This document shows positions 1 to 8,918 of a DNA stretch of 64,000 nt, piece after piece (position 1 is the first letter of the stretch; each line of letters opens with the position of its first letter). Where the stretch lies: NCBI GenBank assembly GCA_029851945.1, contig JARKUZ010000067.1:62001-126000 (forward strand), read 5' to 3'. This DNA is from Terrisporobacter sp. (lineage in GTDB: Bacteria; Bacillota_A; Clostridia; Peptostreptococcales; Peptostreptococcaceae). Below the pieces are notes generated by a model that did no database searches, was not told the DNA's origin, and saw nothing but the letters and a program-made list of their open reading frames with translations. The position numbers and the translations under genes are program-made.

Positions 1-498
1 CCTAGAAAACATATTTTTTTCTTCTTCACTTAGACTATCTTTTTGACCTAGTATTAAAGAGTTTATAAAATCTGAACTATCTTTATATAAATATCTAAAA
101 CCATCTCTAATATAGTTTTTCATTTTTCCTATATTAATATAAAATTGATTTTCACCTATTATACTATAATTTTTAATAGCAATAACTCCTTTATACCCCA
201 TACTTTTTATATATCTTCCATAATTAAAATTTTCATAGTTCATATTATCTAAACTTTTAATACTTCCACTTATTTTAACTATTTTCCCTGTTTTTATGTC
301 TAAGTTCTTATTGTAATCATTTACTAAATAATGTCCTATTTTATATTGATCATAATTTTCTTTTTCTATTTTATCTTTTACAATACCTTCTATTGTGATT
401 TTTTCTTTATCTTTAATATTATCTAAAGATTTATTATTTGTATAAATAAATGATATGACTAATAATAGTGTAAACAATATTAATAATGGCCTTCTCAT
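1..498 (-). CDS. comEC: ComEC/Rec2 DNA-uptake channel protein, N-terminal part (cut by window edge)
   Basis: The reading frame is open from an ATG at 498 to the left edge (166 codons). It begins with MRRPLLILFTLL, a hydrophobic N-terminus, followed by a soluble stretch like the DUF4131/OB-like extracellular domain of ComEC. It ends in SLILGQKDSLSEEEKNMFSR, which closely matches the family segment (LGxxxxLSEExxxxFxRTG) just before the membrane competence domain. In the family this membrane protein passes single-stranded DNA into the cell. The ribosome binding site GGAGG precedes the ATG. Only the N-terminal part can be judged here; integrity of the channel and beta-lactamase-like domains cannot be seen. 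comEA lies 9.6 kb away on the same strand. Confidence 0.85.
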   Translation of the reverse strand, partial: MRRPLLILFTLLLVISFIYTNNKSLDNIKDKEKITIEGIVKDKIEKENYDQYKIGHYLVNDYNKNLDIKTGKIVKISGSIKSLDNMNYENFNYGRYIKSMGYKGVIAIKNYSIIGENQFYINIGKMKNYIRDGFRYLYKDSSDFINSLILGQKDSLSEEEKNMFSR

Positions 499-650
499 GT
501 TTCCTCCGTATTATTATTCTTATTTCTATTATCATCAGATTATTTTTTTTCAAACAATTCTTTTATCTTTATATAATTACTTTAGTTTGATTTTCTAAAT
601 ATTTATAATAATCCTTTTTAAGAGGTTGCTCAACATTTGTTTTTGCATAA

Positions 651-679
651 TAAAAAAGCACCTGTATCAGGTACTTTTA
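651..679 (-). terminator. Intrinsic terminator after the Eis-like gene
   Basis: Arms at 655-664 and 668-677 form a 10-bp stem with one G-U pair and a 3-nt loop, followed on the minus strand by a T-rich run. It overlaps the stop codon of the Eis-like gene. Confidence 0.75.
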
Positions 680-1834
680 TATATACTCATTTATATAATT
701 TTCTTTTTTAACAAATATCGAACTTAAGAATTCTATAATATTCTCATCTTCTTCTAAGTTGTTTAATAGAAATGCTTCTCTTGCATCTATATAAGAAAAT
801 GCTAGCTGAGAAATAGTGTTTATATCAAACTGAATGTGTGGAGTAAATTCTCCTTTTTCTACATATATTTTATCGTTTTCTAAGTTTATTTTAAATACAT
901 TATTATTTTCTTTTATAAAATCATCTTTTATAGAAATATTTAAACTTCCTTTTATATGATTTTTTATATTAAGAGTTTTTATATACTCCTCAAAATTTAT
1001 AACTCTACCCATCATAAATGGCTTCAATTTTATACTTGCAGTCCTAGGATTAGCTAGAATAAATCTTATCTTATCATTTATAGGAGCACTCACAGTAACT
1101 TTTTTGCATTGTGTATTATGATTGTATATGAATTTAAGCATAGATTTAAGAGATTCTAGGCTTGTATAATATAATTCTCTTACAAACATGTTTTCTCCAT
1201 TTATGAAGTAAATTATATATCCTTTACTGTCATCATTTTCATGAATATAAATATGACCATCTTCACTATTTACTTCTTTAAATAAGCTTTCATAATATGC
1301 TTTATCTCTTTTAATATTACCATTTACATTTTTCAAAAAGCTTTCTTGTATTTCTATCATTTCTTCAATGCTATTTAAATTAGCTTTTTTCATATTACCT
1401 GATGACTTAAATCCTCTTAAATCTTCTATATCAAGTTCATACTCTAATTGATCATAACAATGCTCATATCCGTACTTTCTATAAAGTCTATAATCAATAG
1501 GCATTAATATTGATACAAGCTGTTTCTTTTTATAAAGCTCATTTAATGTGAAATCCATTATATTTTTCATATATCCTTTCCCTCTTACTTGAGGGAAAGT
1601 AGACACCCCAACTACATATGAAGTATCATATAATTTTCCATTCAACAAAAGCTTATATTGATTTAATTGTAAAGAAGATACTATTTCATTTTCATCTTCT
1701 ACAACAACTGTATTTTCATTATCGTATTTATCTTCAAAGTAATAATCTGTAAATTTAGGTCCATCGTTGAAGCAATAGTCCCATATTTCCCTTATATTAT
1801 CTTTTTCATTCCCTCTAGCAAATCTTATATCCAT
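677..1834 (-). CDS. GNAT family N-acetyltransferase, Eis-like
   Basis: 385 aa. The N-terminal GNAT domain carries the acetyl-CoA loop motif VRGKGYMKNIM near residues 83-93. The rest follows the Eis architecture: a second GNAT-like domain and a C-terminal SCP2-like domain, with the chain ending near the C-terminus as in Eis enzymes. Eis proteins acetylate amines, including aminoglycosides and peptides; the substrate here is unknown. Only 2 bp separate it from the upstream DUF2156 gene, so the two are surely co-transcribed, and a terminator overlaps its stop. The family call is firm, the substrate is not. Confidence 0.85.
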   Translation of the reverse strand: MDIRFARGNEKDNIREIWDYCFNDGPKFTDYYFEDKYDNENTVVVEDENEIVSSLQLNQYKLLLNGKLYDTSYVVGVSTFPQVRGKGYMKNIMDFTLNELYKKKQLVSILMPIDYRLYRKYGYEHCYDQLEYELDIEDLRGFKSSGNMKKANLNSIEEMIEIQESFLKNVNGNIKRDKAYYESLFKEVNSEDGHIYIHENDDSKGYIIYFINGENMFVRELYYTSLESLKSMLKFIYNHNTQCKKVTVSAPINDKIRFILANPRTASIKLKPFMMGRVINFEEYIKTLNIKNHIKGSLNISIKDDFIKENNNVFKINLENDKIYVEKGEFTPHIQFDINTISQLAFSYIDAREAFLLNNLEEDENIIEFLSSIFVKKENYINEYI

Positions 1835-1836
1835 TC

Positions 1837-2742
1837 TTATACCTCTCTTACTGTATATTTTTCTACAAATCTACATGGGTGATAAGAAAGTTTTGCTTTT
1901 CTAAGCCCCTCTATTCCTAAATCTTCCTCTCTATTTACAAACTCAGCATCACTAAATTCATTTACTAAAAATTGTTGATTTATAAATGGATATAATCCTC
2001 TTATACTTGGATTAGCTTTTTCGATGTGGATTAAAGCCATATTTTGATTTATATATTCTCCCATAGTAAATGCTTCTAATTTTCCATCTATAAATATACC
2101 CGCTATTTTTAATCTATCTTTTAATATATAATAGTTTGCAAATAACTTTTTCATACCTATAAGTTCTTCTTCCATCTCTTCACTTACTTCATTGTTTTCT
2201 TCTTTATTACTAGTCCATTCTTCTACTAATTGTAAGCAAGCATCAAAGTCATTTTCATCTAATAATCTATATTCATATCTTCCTTCATACTCTTTTAAGA
2301 AAAAGTTTATATGATTTCTTTTCTTAACATTTTTTCGTCCTTTTAATGTTCTCATACTCTCGCCATCATATATATAATCAAATAAATCTCTTTCTTCTGT
2401 GTATTGGAATTTTCCTTCGTAATTTTCTTTTAAAAATTCTACTACTTCTTTAGTTATCCCTCTAAAATAGATTTTCTTATTTTCTTTTTCAAAGTAATCT
2501 ACAACAAACTTTATAACTCTTGGCATATCTTCTGGTTTTGCTAAAGGTAATATTGAGAATGTATCTCCTTCGTACTCGGCTACTATTACTGCAAATCCAT
2601 CTCCTATATAATAACCTGTCTTGTATAAATGTTGCCACATATATAATGTATTGAAACAATATTCACATGCTTCATAATCTACTAAATCGAAATATGGATT
2701 AAGAATTTCCCTAGCTTCCATATCTATATTTTTAAAAATCAT
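1837..2742 (-). CDS. DUF2156 / phosphatidylglycerol lysyltransferase-domain protein
   Basis: 301 aa, soluble, with no membrane segment. The sequence matches the DUF2156 (LPG synthetase C-terminal, double GNAT fold) family, with features such as the basic block KGRKNVKKRNHINFFLKEY near residues 134-152 and a C-terminal RFVEKYTV end. Membrane-bound relatives (MprF) move lysine from tRNA to phosphatidylglycerol, but this stand-alone cytosolic version lacks the flippase domain and its substrate is unknown. It is first in a two-gene operon with the Eis-like acetyltransferase. The ribosome binding site is AGGAGG. Confidence 0.85.
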   Translation of the reverse strand: MIFKNIDMEAREILNPYFDLVDYEACEYCFNTLYMWQHLYKTGYYIGDGFAVIVAEYEGDTFSILPLAKPEDMPRVIKFVVDYFEKENKKIYFRGITKEVVEFLKENYEGKFQYTEERDLFDYIYDGESMRTLKGRKNVKKRNHINFFLKEYEGRYEYRLLDENDFDACLQLVEEWTSNKEENNEVSEEMEEELIGMKKLFANYYILKDRLKIAGIFIDGKLEAFTMGEYINQNMALIHIEKANPSIRGLYPFINQQFLVNEFSDAEFVNREEDLGIEGLRKAKLSYHPCRFVEKYTVREV

Positions 2743-3063
2743 AAATTCCTCCTATTTATTGCTATTAATTATATCTTAAATAGTAATTTTACGCTTCTAT
2801 TTTATTATTAAATATTTTCGCTCTAAAATAAATTTTAATATATATATTACCCTTACAAATATATATATAAACATTTTATTTTAAATCAAATGAGTATAAA
2901 CTTGCATATGTTATATAATAACACTTTTGAATATTTATGACAAAAAATTTCAATTGAGGATTATTTTCTCTTTTTAAATAGAAAAGTGTATACTTATTTA
3001 TCTTTCAATTAATACTTAAAAGTATACATAAAAATATTAAATTTATGGAGTGATTAAAATTAT
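2743..3063. promoter_or_regulatory. Divergent intergenic region
   Basis: 321 bp, very AT-rich, between divergent genes. Minus strand: a TATAAT at 2768-2773 lies at a fitting distance from the DUF2156 start, but no clear -35 is seen. Plus strand: two copies of a GTATAC-centred element (about 2984-2995 and 3020-3028) lie upstream of the lipoprotein gene and could be a promoter or operator. No RNA gene or coding sequence is evident. Confidence 0.35.
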
Positions 3064-3891
3064 ATGAAAAGACTTTTCTTAATATTTATTATTTTATTCC
3101 TTTCTACTGGATGTAGCAACAATAATAATTTTTTAGCTGTTCATGTTATAGATGTTGGACAAGGAGATTGTATATTGATTACTACTTCAAGTAATAATAA
3201 TATTTTAATCGATAGTGGAGATGAAAATACATATAAAATTGTTAAATCTTATTTAAAATTACATAAGATAAAAAACTTGGATATGATTGTAGCCTCACAT
3301 TTAGATAAAGATCATATTGGAAGCTTAGATAATGTGATTGATAATTTCAATGTGAAAAAAGTTTATACACCTAATCAAAAAGATGATTCACCCTCTTATT
3401 ATAATTTAATAAAATCTTGTGAAAACAAAAATATAGATATAAATTACCTAAAAAAAGGAGATAAAATAAAACTTAATGATGATATCAACATAAATGTTCT
3501 AGGACCATCTTATATTCAAGATAATAATAATTTAAATTCTATTGTACTAAATCTTAATTATATGAACATGGATTTTTTATTTACAGGCGATTGCGAAGAA
3601 CCTAATGAAATAGAAATAATTAATTCATTCGAACTTGAAGATGTGGATTTTCTAAAAGTAGCTCATCATGGCAGTAGCACTTCTTCTACTGAAAATTTTA
3701 TTAAAGAGACTAGCCCTGATATTGGTGTGATTTCTTGTGGATATAAAAATCAATATGGTCATCCTCATCAATCTACCTTAGATACATTAAAAAAATATAA
3801 TGTAAATATTTTTAGAACTGATCTTAACGGCGATCTAGTATTTTATAGTGATGGTTATAAGATATTTACTACTAAAAAATACAAACAATAG
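3064..3891 (+). CDS. ComEC-type metallo-beta-lactamase domain lipoprotein
   Basis: 275 aa. A lipoprotein signal ends in STGC (Cys17 lipidated), so the protein should sit outside the cell membrane. The remainder is one metallo-beta-lactamase fold of the ComEC/Rec2 C-terminal type: DVGQGDC (30-36), the metal motif HLDKDH (79-84), FTGDCEE, AHHGSSTS and a late GHPH. All metal ligands appear present, so it should be active. In ComEC this domain is thought to act as a nuclease; a role in extracellular nucleic-acid breakdown is inference. The ribosome binding site GGAG is 13 nt from the ATG, rather far. It is a single-gene unit, divergent from the DUF2156/Eis operon. Confidence 0.85.
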   Translation: MKRLFLIFIILFLSTGCSNNNNFLAVHVIDVGQGDCILITTSSNNNILIDSGDENTYKIVKSYLKLHKIKNLDMIVASHLDKDHIGSLDNVIDNFNVKKVYTPNQKDDSPSYYNLIKSCENKNIDINYLKKGDKIKLNDDININVLGPSYIQDNNNLNSIVLNLNYMNMDFLFTGDCEEPNEIEIINSFELEDVDFLKVAHHGSSTSSTENFIKETSPDIGVISCGYKNQYGHPHQSTLDTLKKYNVNIFRTDLNGDLVFYSDGYKIFTTKKYKQ

Positions 3892-3912
3892 TATTTAACA
3901 AGTAATTTAAAA

Positions 3913-3964
3913 TAAATAATAATAAACTACATCCATTACTTGGGATACAGTTTATTATTATTTA
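3913..3964. terminator. Long AT-rich stem-loop between lipoprotein and hydrolase genes
   Basis: Perfect 16-bp inverted repeat (arms 3913-3928 and 3949-3964) with a 20-nt loop. It lies 21 bp after the lipoprotein stop codon. There is no long T-run after the stem, but the arms themselves are A/T-rich, so weak bidirectional termination is plausible. Confidence 0.5.
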
Positions 3965-4022
3965 TATCTAATGTCTGTATATTAATATTTAGTAATTGCA
4001 AATTCTTCATATATAACTTAAC

Positions 4023-4143
4023 CTCATCTATTAAATCTAAGTACTACTTTAAACAAATATCCATGAATATCGATATCAACTTTTCCACACTGATGTTTTA
4101 CTAAACTCTTAACTATACTAAAACTTATCCCTAAGAAAAATCT
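4023..4143 (-). pseudogene. Decayed C-terminal tail of a sensor histidine kinase
   Basis: Read on the minus strand, this stretch gives RFFLGISFSIVKSLVKHQCG followed by KVDIDIHGYLFKVVLRFNR and a stop at 4023-4025. It resembles the last 35-40 residues of a histidine-kinase ATPase domain (GxGLSIVKxLV..HGG.I.v....G..F.v.lp). The frame is closed upstream by a TAA at 4144-4146, and the flanks do not continue the domain. It looks like a relic of a deleted kinase gene. The match is by eye over a short stretch. Confidence 0.4.
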
Positions 4144-4230
4144 TTAAATTTACTGGATTATTTTGTTCATTTTAAAGTGTCATTTTTTATGATAATATAT
4201 TTTTTAAAATTTCAAATAGGGGGATTGAGT

Positions 4231-5163
4231 ATGAGGAAAATAAAAAAGATACTTGTGAGTATTTTTGTAGTTATCTTAATAAGTGCCATAATTACAGGGG
4301 CTTTTATTGGAAACTTGGTTTATGATTTAGTTCTAAATCCTAAAATTTCTAAAAATATTATTTATGCTGATAATAAAAATACAGAACCAAGAGAAGACTC
4401 TAAGTGGCTTATGGAAAAATCTAATTATATGGATGAATATATCAACTCCTTTGATAATTTAAAATTACATGCTTATATAGTTAAAAATAAAGTTAAGACT
4501 GATAAATGGGCCATTGTAGTTCATGGTTATGCTGGTAATGGAAAACTAATGAGCGACAAGGCTAAGTACTTTTATGAAATGGGGTACAATGTGTTAATAC
4601 CCGATTTAAGAGGTCATGGTGAAAGTGAAGGAAATTACATTGGTATGGGATGGGATGATAGGTTAGATATTATTTCTTGGATAAATCATATTATTAAAGA
4701 AAATCCTAAATCAGAAATCGTTCTTCATGGTACTTCTATGGGGGCCTCAACTGTTTTGATGACATCAGGAGAAAATATTCCATCTAATGTGAAAGCTATT
4801 ATTTCCGATAGTGCTTATACTTCTGTTTTAGATGAATTCAAGTATGAACTAAAAACGTTCTTAAATTTATCATATTTTCCTTTAATTAATATTACAGATT
4901 TAATAACTATGATAAGAGCTGGATATTCTTTTAGAGAAGCTTCTGCTCTAGATCAAGTTAAAAAAGCAAAAGTTCCTATACTATTTATACATGGAGATAG
5001 TGATAAATTTGTACCTTATTACATGATGAATGAATTATATGATGCAACTAATTCTCCTAAAGAAAGGTTAACTGTAGAAGGAGGTGAACATGCTAATTCT
5101 GATTTAATAAGCCCTTATCTTTATTGGCTTACTATAATGGGCTTTTTAGAAAAATATATTTAA
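4231..5163 (+). CDS. Membrane-anchored alpha/beta hydrolase
   Basis: 310 aa. The ATG at 4231 is chosen because AGGGGG lies about 8 nt upstream; an earlier in-frame ATG at 4177 has no ribosome binding site. One N-terminal membrane helix (about 6-33) is followed by an alpha/beta hydrolase fold: HGYAGN (98-103, oxyanion region), DLRGHGESEG, the nucleophile elbow GTSMGA (Ser169), the acid in HGDSDKF and the His in GGEHAN. It resembles Bacillus YqkD-type hydrolases. The substrate is unknown. Alone on the plus strand, bounded by a terminator. Confidence 0.85.
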   Translation: MRKIKKILVSIFVVILISAIITGAFIGNLVYDLVLNPKISKNIIYADNKNTEPREDSKWLMEKSNYMDEYINSFDNLKLHAYIVKNKVKTDKWAIVVHGYAGNGKLMSDKAKYFYEMGYNVLIPDLRGHGESEGNYIGMGWDDRLDIISWINHIIKENPKSEIVLHGTSMGASTVLMTSGENIPSNVKAIISDSAYTSVLDEFKYELKTFLNLSYFPLINITDLITMIRAGYSFREASALDQVKKAKVPILFIHGDSDKFVPYYMMNELYDATNSPKERLTVEGGEHANSDLISPYLYWLTIMGFLEKYI

Positions 5164-5226
5164 CAATCTTTATTAAATAAAAAAATTATAAATAAACTTA
5201 CTTTTATAATACTAAACTCATACAAA

Positions 5227-5271
5227 TAAAAAGGCACGAGTAAAGTTAAATCCTTTACCCATGCCTTTTTT
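5227..5271. terminator. Bidirectional terminator
   Basis: Inverted repeat with arms AAAAAGGCA and TGCCTTTTT and an inner AGTAAAG/CTTTAC stem. A T6 run follows on the plus strand and a T-rich run on the minus strand, so it can end both the hydrolase and the convergent tcdA transcript. Confidence 0.8.
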
Positions 5272-5314
5272 ACGGATGTCTGATAAAAAAACATCACTAT
5301 AAGTTTTTTCTTTA

Positions 5315-6019
5315 TTATTTATTTAATAAATCATTAATCACAACAGATGCTATTGTTAATCCACCTACAGAAGGTACAAATGAAGTACTTCCTGGAGTAA
5401 CTTTTCTACCATTCATTATTTTTTTCTTTAATTCTCTTGGTTGTTCTGTTGAGTAAACTACTTTAAGTTTCTTTATTCTTCTATCTTTTAATTCTTTTCT
5501 AATTACTTTTGCTAATGGACAAGTGTGAGTTTTATGTATGTCTGTAACAACTATTTTAGTCGGATCTAATTTGTTACCCATTCCCATAGAACTTATTAAT
5601 GTTAGTCCTTTTTTCTTACACTCTTCTACTAATAATATTTTTGAAGTAACCATATCTATTGCATCTACTACATAGTCATAATCTTCTACTAATATTTCAT
5701 CTGTTGTTTCTTTATTGTATTTATTGGCAATAGTTTTTATATTTAAATCTGGATTGATATCTAATAATCTTTCTTTCATTACTTCTACTTTTAATTTCCC
5801 TACTGTAGAGTGTAGTGCAGGTAATTGTCTGTTTATATTAGTTATATCTACATCATCAAAATCAACTATAGTTATGTTTCCTACACCAGCACGAACTATG
5901 GCTTCTGCTGCAAAACTTCCTACTCCTCCCACACCAAATACTATTACGTTTGAATTTCTTAATTTTTCTATTCCTTCATCTCCTACAATAAGACTTGTTC
6001 TTGTTGTAAAGTTGTTCAT
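5315..6019 (-). CDS. tcdA: tRNA threonylcarbamoyladenosine dehydratase (TcdA/CsdL)
   Basis: 234 aa ThiF/E1-like protein. The nucleotide-binding loop GVGGVGS (29-35), the DFDDVDITNINRQ segment (53-65) and Lys75 are typical of ATP-dependent adenylating enzymes, and the C-terminal YSTEQPRE matches TcdA. The enzyme cyclises t6A at position 37 of ANN-decoding tRNAs to ct6A. The symbol is shared by chance with the clostridial toxin A gene; this is not the toxin. Single gene with AGGAGAAG before the ATG; the convergent hydrolase shares its terminator. Confidence 0.92.
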   Translation of the reverse strand: MNNFTTRTSLIVGDEGIEKLRNSNVIVFGVGGVGSFAAEAIVRAGVGNITIVDFDDVDITNINRQLPALHSTVGKLKVEVMKERLLDINPDLNIKTIANKYNKETTDEILVEDYDYVVDAIDMVTSKILLVEECKKKGLTLISSMGMGNKLDPTKIVVTDIHKTHTCPLAKVIRKELKDRRIKKLKVVYSTEQPRELKKKIMNGRKVTPGSTSFVPSVGGLTIASVVINDLLNK

Positions 6020-6334
6020 ATACTTTCTTCTCCTTGATTTTAAAATAAATATTATTATAAATTAAATTTTATTATTTTTAAATAGCTAATATAATTATTT
6101 TATTACAAATTAATACATTTAAACATTAAGTTATTAAAAATATATATTTTTAGACTACCAAACAAATTTATCATACTAGCATTTATATCCATAATATTAC
6201 TATAAAATCTTGTTCTATAATTTCAAATTGAAATTTCACAAAATATTCAATACTAAAATTATCAAAATAAATAAATTGTAATTTATAATATGTAAAAACC
6301 CTCAAAATGATTGTACACCTTGAGGGTTTAATTT
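6020..6334. other. Intergenic region before tcdA
   Basis: 315 bp of AT-rich DNA containing the terminator at 6294-6329 and, presumably, the tcdA promoter. Apart from these I see no coding or structured RNA element. Confidence 0.4.
6294..6329 (-). terminator. Terminator of the G5/3D protein gene
   Basis: Perfect 10-bp stem (arms 6296-6305 and 6320-6329) with a T-run on the minus strand, just past the stop at 6335. Confidence 0.85.
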
Positions 6335-7168
6335 CTATTTTACAATATATATATCAATTGTTCTTCTTCCCCAGTTTACACACTGAGATTCACTATTCAT
6401 AAATATATCTATTTTATTTCCTTTTATAGCTCCACCACAGTCTTCTGCGATAAAGTATTGATTAAACTGAGGTATATATACCTTAGTTCCATAAGGTATT
6501 ATACTTGGATCAACAGCTATTGTTCCCCATTTAGGAACTGTACCTGTAGCCGTTATTCCATCACCACTATAAGCTGTAGCTTGTACAACCATTTTTGTAC
6601 CTAAGCTACTCTTTGAGCTTTCGCTACTTTTACTAGAACTAACTTTACTAATGTTGTTACTTTTCGGTTTACTTTCTTCTTTTGTCCCTTTTAATACTAT
6701 TTTATTTTCAGGCTTTGTCAAAATATTTTCTTTAACTAATTCTTTTTCAACTAATTTGCCATCGTAATATATGGCGTCGTAAATCAATTCTTTTGTACCA
6801 TTTTTGCCTTCTTGAGCTATCTTAGTTTTCCCCTTTAATAACGAACTATCACTTTGTTCTACAGTTTCAAAAGGTATATTATCTGTTTCTATAATAGTTC
6901 TTTTTTCAACTTTTTTTATTTCTATTTTCATACCATCTTCTAAAGCTGTATCTAAATCTTCACTTATTATGTCATTTACATCGTAATCAATTTCATTTTC
7001 ATCTAGCACACCTTGTACGTTAGATTGAAATGAACTCACCTCTATTTCTTGTCCATCAACAATTAAAACAACTTCCTTATTAAAAGCAACATAATTCACT
7101 GTTACAATCCCCATAGATAATAGCCCCGATAATAAAATAGATTTTATTTTTCTATTTATATAACTCAA
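6335..7168 (-). CDS. G5- and 3D-domain cell-wall protein (YabE/Rpf2-like)
   Basis: 277 aa. A TTG start follows AGGAGGAG. Order of parts: one N-terminal membrane helix or signal (about 11-29), a DUF348-type ubiquitin-like region (30-85), a G5 domain (about 86-162), a Ser/Lys-rich linker (165-190), and a C-terminal 3D domain whose three conserved Asp are D220, D243 and D254. 3D domains share the double-psi barrel of lytic transglycosylases, so the protein probably trims peptidoglycan, as suggested for YabE and Sps proteins. It has its own good sigma-A promoter. Confidence 0.88.
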   Translation of the reverse strand: MSYINRKIKSILLSGLLSMGIVTVNYVAFNKEVVLIVDGQEIEVSSFQSNVQGVLDENEIDYDVNDIISEDLDTALEDGMKIEIKKVEKRTIIETDNIPFETVEQSDSSLLKGKTKIAQEGKNGTKELIYDAIYYDGKLVEKELVKENILTKPENKIVLKGTKEESKPKSNNISKVSSSKSSESSKSSLGTKMVVQATAYSGDGITATGTVPKWGTIAVDPSIIPYGTKVYIPQFNQYFIAEDCGGAIKGNKIDIFMNSESQCVNWGRRTIDIYIVK

Positions 7169-7235
7169 ACTATCTCCTCCTAAGTTTTATTTAACTCTGA
7201 ATTAAATTTTTCTCTCAAAGTTATTTTGTAACTAA

Positions 7236-7264
7236 ATTGTAAACTATTTTTCAACAGTTGTCAA
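7236..7264 (-). promoter_or_regulatory. Sigma-A promoter of the G5/3D gene
   Basis: Minus-strand TTGACA (7259-7264), a 17-bp spacer and TACAAT (7236-7241). Predicted start near 7229, leaving an untranslated leader of about 60 nt. Confidence 0.8.
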
Positions 7265-7280
7265 CTTGACAAAAAAACAA

Positions 7281-7321
7281 AAAAGTGCTTATATAGTATT
7301 TTCAACTATTTAAGCACTTTT
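7281..7321 (-). terminator. Terminator of the rhodanese gene
   Basis: Perfect 11-bp stem (7281-7291 / 7311-7321), extended by an inner AATAGT/ACTATT pairing, followed on the minus strand by a T6 run and then a second T7 run. Confidence 0.85.
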
Positions 7322-7367
7322 ACAACAAGGTCCAACAAGTAACAAAACTGTTACATTTTTTGCCTGA

Positions 7368-7682
7368 TTATTTTACTATTTTATAATTATAATTTTCTAT
7401 GCCATTATACAAACTATATACATTTTTAAATCCACTTATTAAAAGAACTTTTCCTACAGATAGACTTTGTATTCCTCTAGTACAATACAATAAAATATTT
7501 TTACTAGACATACTTCTCAGATAATCTATATGGTCATTTATCTCATAAGTAGGTATGTTTATAGCCCCTGGTATATGGCCTTCTAAATATAATCCTTCCT
7601 CCCTTAGGTCAATTATTAAATTAAATTTATTGTTTTTAATCATTTCATTAGCTTTTTTACTATTTATCTCAATAACCTTCAT
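7368..7682 (-). CDS. Rhodanese-like sulfurtransferase
   Basis: 104 aa, a single rhodanese domain with the landmarks DLREEGLYLEGHIPGAINIP and the active-site loop YCTRG (catalytic Cys). These small proteins carry persulfide sulfur in the cytosol; the partner is unknown. I start at the ATG at 7682 because AGGTAGGG lies 8 nt upstream; a GTG at 7691 is in frame but directly abuts that ribosome binding site. Monocistronic. Confidence 0.88.
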   Translation of the reverse strand: MKVIEINSKKANEMIKNNKFNLIIDLREEGLYLEGHIPGAINIPTYEINDHIDYLRSMSSKNILLYCTRGIQSLSVGKVLLISGFKNVYSLYNGIENYNYKIVK

Positions 7683-7751
7683 ATATAACACCCTACCTTT
7701 GTATATATTATTCTATATTTTGATAAAATGTTACATAAAGTTATATTAAAT

Positions 7752-8426
7752 TTAAATATTAGGAATTTGCCAATCTATCGGCTCTTTTCCCATGTCACTT
7801 AAAATGTCATTTATTTTTGAAAAATGTTTACATCCAAAGAATCCTCTTCTTGCTGAAAGAGGACTTGGATGAGGCGCTTCCAAAATATAATGTCTCTTTG
7901 CGTCAATAAATTCTTTTTTCTTTCTTGCATTTGCACCCCATAAAACAAATATAACTGAATCTTTTCTTTCATTTAGTTTCTTTATTATTTCATCTGTGAA
8001 TATTTCCCACCCTTTATTTTGATGAGAGTTTGCTTCATGAGCTCTTACTGTTAATGCTGTATTTAGAAGTAATACTCCTTGATCCGCCCACGGCATCAAA
8101 TAACCGTTATTAGGTATAAAACATCCTAAATCATCTTTTAATTCTTTGTACATGTTTAATAAAGAAGGCGGTGTTTTTACATTTGGTTGGACAGAAAAAG
8201 CTAAACCATGTGCTTGATTTTCTCCATGATATGGATCCTGCCCTAATATTAATACCTTCGTATCTTTATATGATGTATGTTTTAGTGCCTCAAAAATATT
8301 ATACATATTTGGATATATAACTCTACTTTTATATTCTTCTATAAGAAATTCTCTTAATTTTATGTAATAATCTTTTTTAAATTCTTCTTTTAATAAATTG
8401 TTCCAGTCATTTCCTAAGTTAACCAT
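7752..8426 (-). CDS. ung: Uracil-DNA glycosylase, family 1
   Basis: 224 aa, usual length. The water-activating motif GQDPYHG (62-68, catalytic Asp64) and the DNA-binding HPSPLSA motif with the catalytic His are intact, as is the VLWGANA strand. It removes uracil from DNA, the first step of base-excision repair. GGAGG precedes the ATG. It lies 18 bp downstream of the NusG-II protein gene and is probably co-transcribed with it. Confidence 0.97.
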   Translation of the reverse strand: MVNLGNDWNNLLKEEFKKDYYIKLREFLIEEYKSRVIYPNMYNIFEALKHTSYKDTKVLILGQDPYHGENQAHGLAFSVQPNVKTPPSLLNMYKELKDDLGCFIPNNGYLMPWADQGVLLLNTALTVRAHEANSHQNKGWEIFTDEIIKKLNERKDSVIFVLWGANARKKKEFIDAKRHYILEAPHPSPLSARRGFFGCKHFSKINDILSDMGKEPIDWQIPNI

Positions 8427-8444
8427 CTTATATCCTCCATCAAA

Positions 8445-8822
8445 TTAATTTGCTATAATGTCTTCTTCGATTTCTTGTTTATCTTTATTATGAGTCTTTA
8501 TTTTTATATTAACCTTATTTGGCAAACAAACTATACTTTCGCTGGATTTTGTAATAAAACCAGATTTAACACAAACTTTATCTGGACATGAAGCTTCCGT
8601 AATTTCAACTCCATGATCGTGTATTTTCACAATATTGTATCCATCTTTAGTATTTATTCTAAATTCATCTTCATCATAGATACTATATGTTTTATATAAT
8701 TTATTATCAACGTATATTTCTATATAGTCTGAATCTTTATTATTCATTATAAAATTCACACCAAAACTTACTACTATAACAATTAATACTAAACCAATTA
8801 ATATGAAGTCTTTTCTTTTCAC
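8445..8822 (-). CDS. NusG domain II-containing membrane-anchored protein
   Basis: 125 aa with a GTG start after GAGG. One N-terminal membrane helix (about 6-26) precedes a NusG_II/KOW-like domain bearing the paired cysteines ASCPDKVC and IVCLPNKV typical of this family. Such proteins are often encoded beside redox or flavin genes; here the gene is divergent from apbE, with about 96 bp shared. It may have a role in extracytoplasmic redox or flavin handling, but no function is proven. Not a transcription factor despite the domain name. Confidence 0.85.
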   Translation of the reverse strand: MKRKDFILIGLVLIVIVVSFGVNFIMNNKDSDYIEIYVDNKLYKTYSIYDEDEFRINTKDGYNIVKIHDHGVEITEASCPDKVCVKSGFITKSSESIVCLPNKVNIKIKTHNKDKQEIEEDIIAN

Positions 8823-8863
8823 TATACTACCTCGCCATCATCAATATTATTTACCAATATTTG

Positions 8864-8872
8864 TGATATAAT
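8864..8872 (+). promoter_or_regulatory. Extended -10 promoter of apbE
   Basis: TG-A-TATAAT, a full extended -10 with a perfect hexamer at 8867-8872, lies 46 bp before the apbE ATG. No good -35 is visible. Confidence 0.5.
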
Positions 8873-8918
8873 GATAAATGATAAATTAAATATATCATAA
8901 AAAATTGGAGGATTCATC

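Noticed and set aside
5315..6019. Symbol tcdA suggests clostridial toxin A
   Set aside because: The 234-aa product is a ThiF-fold tRNA t6A dehydratase; no toxin domains.
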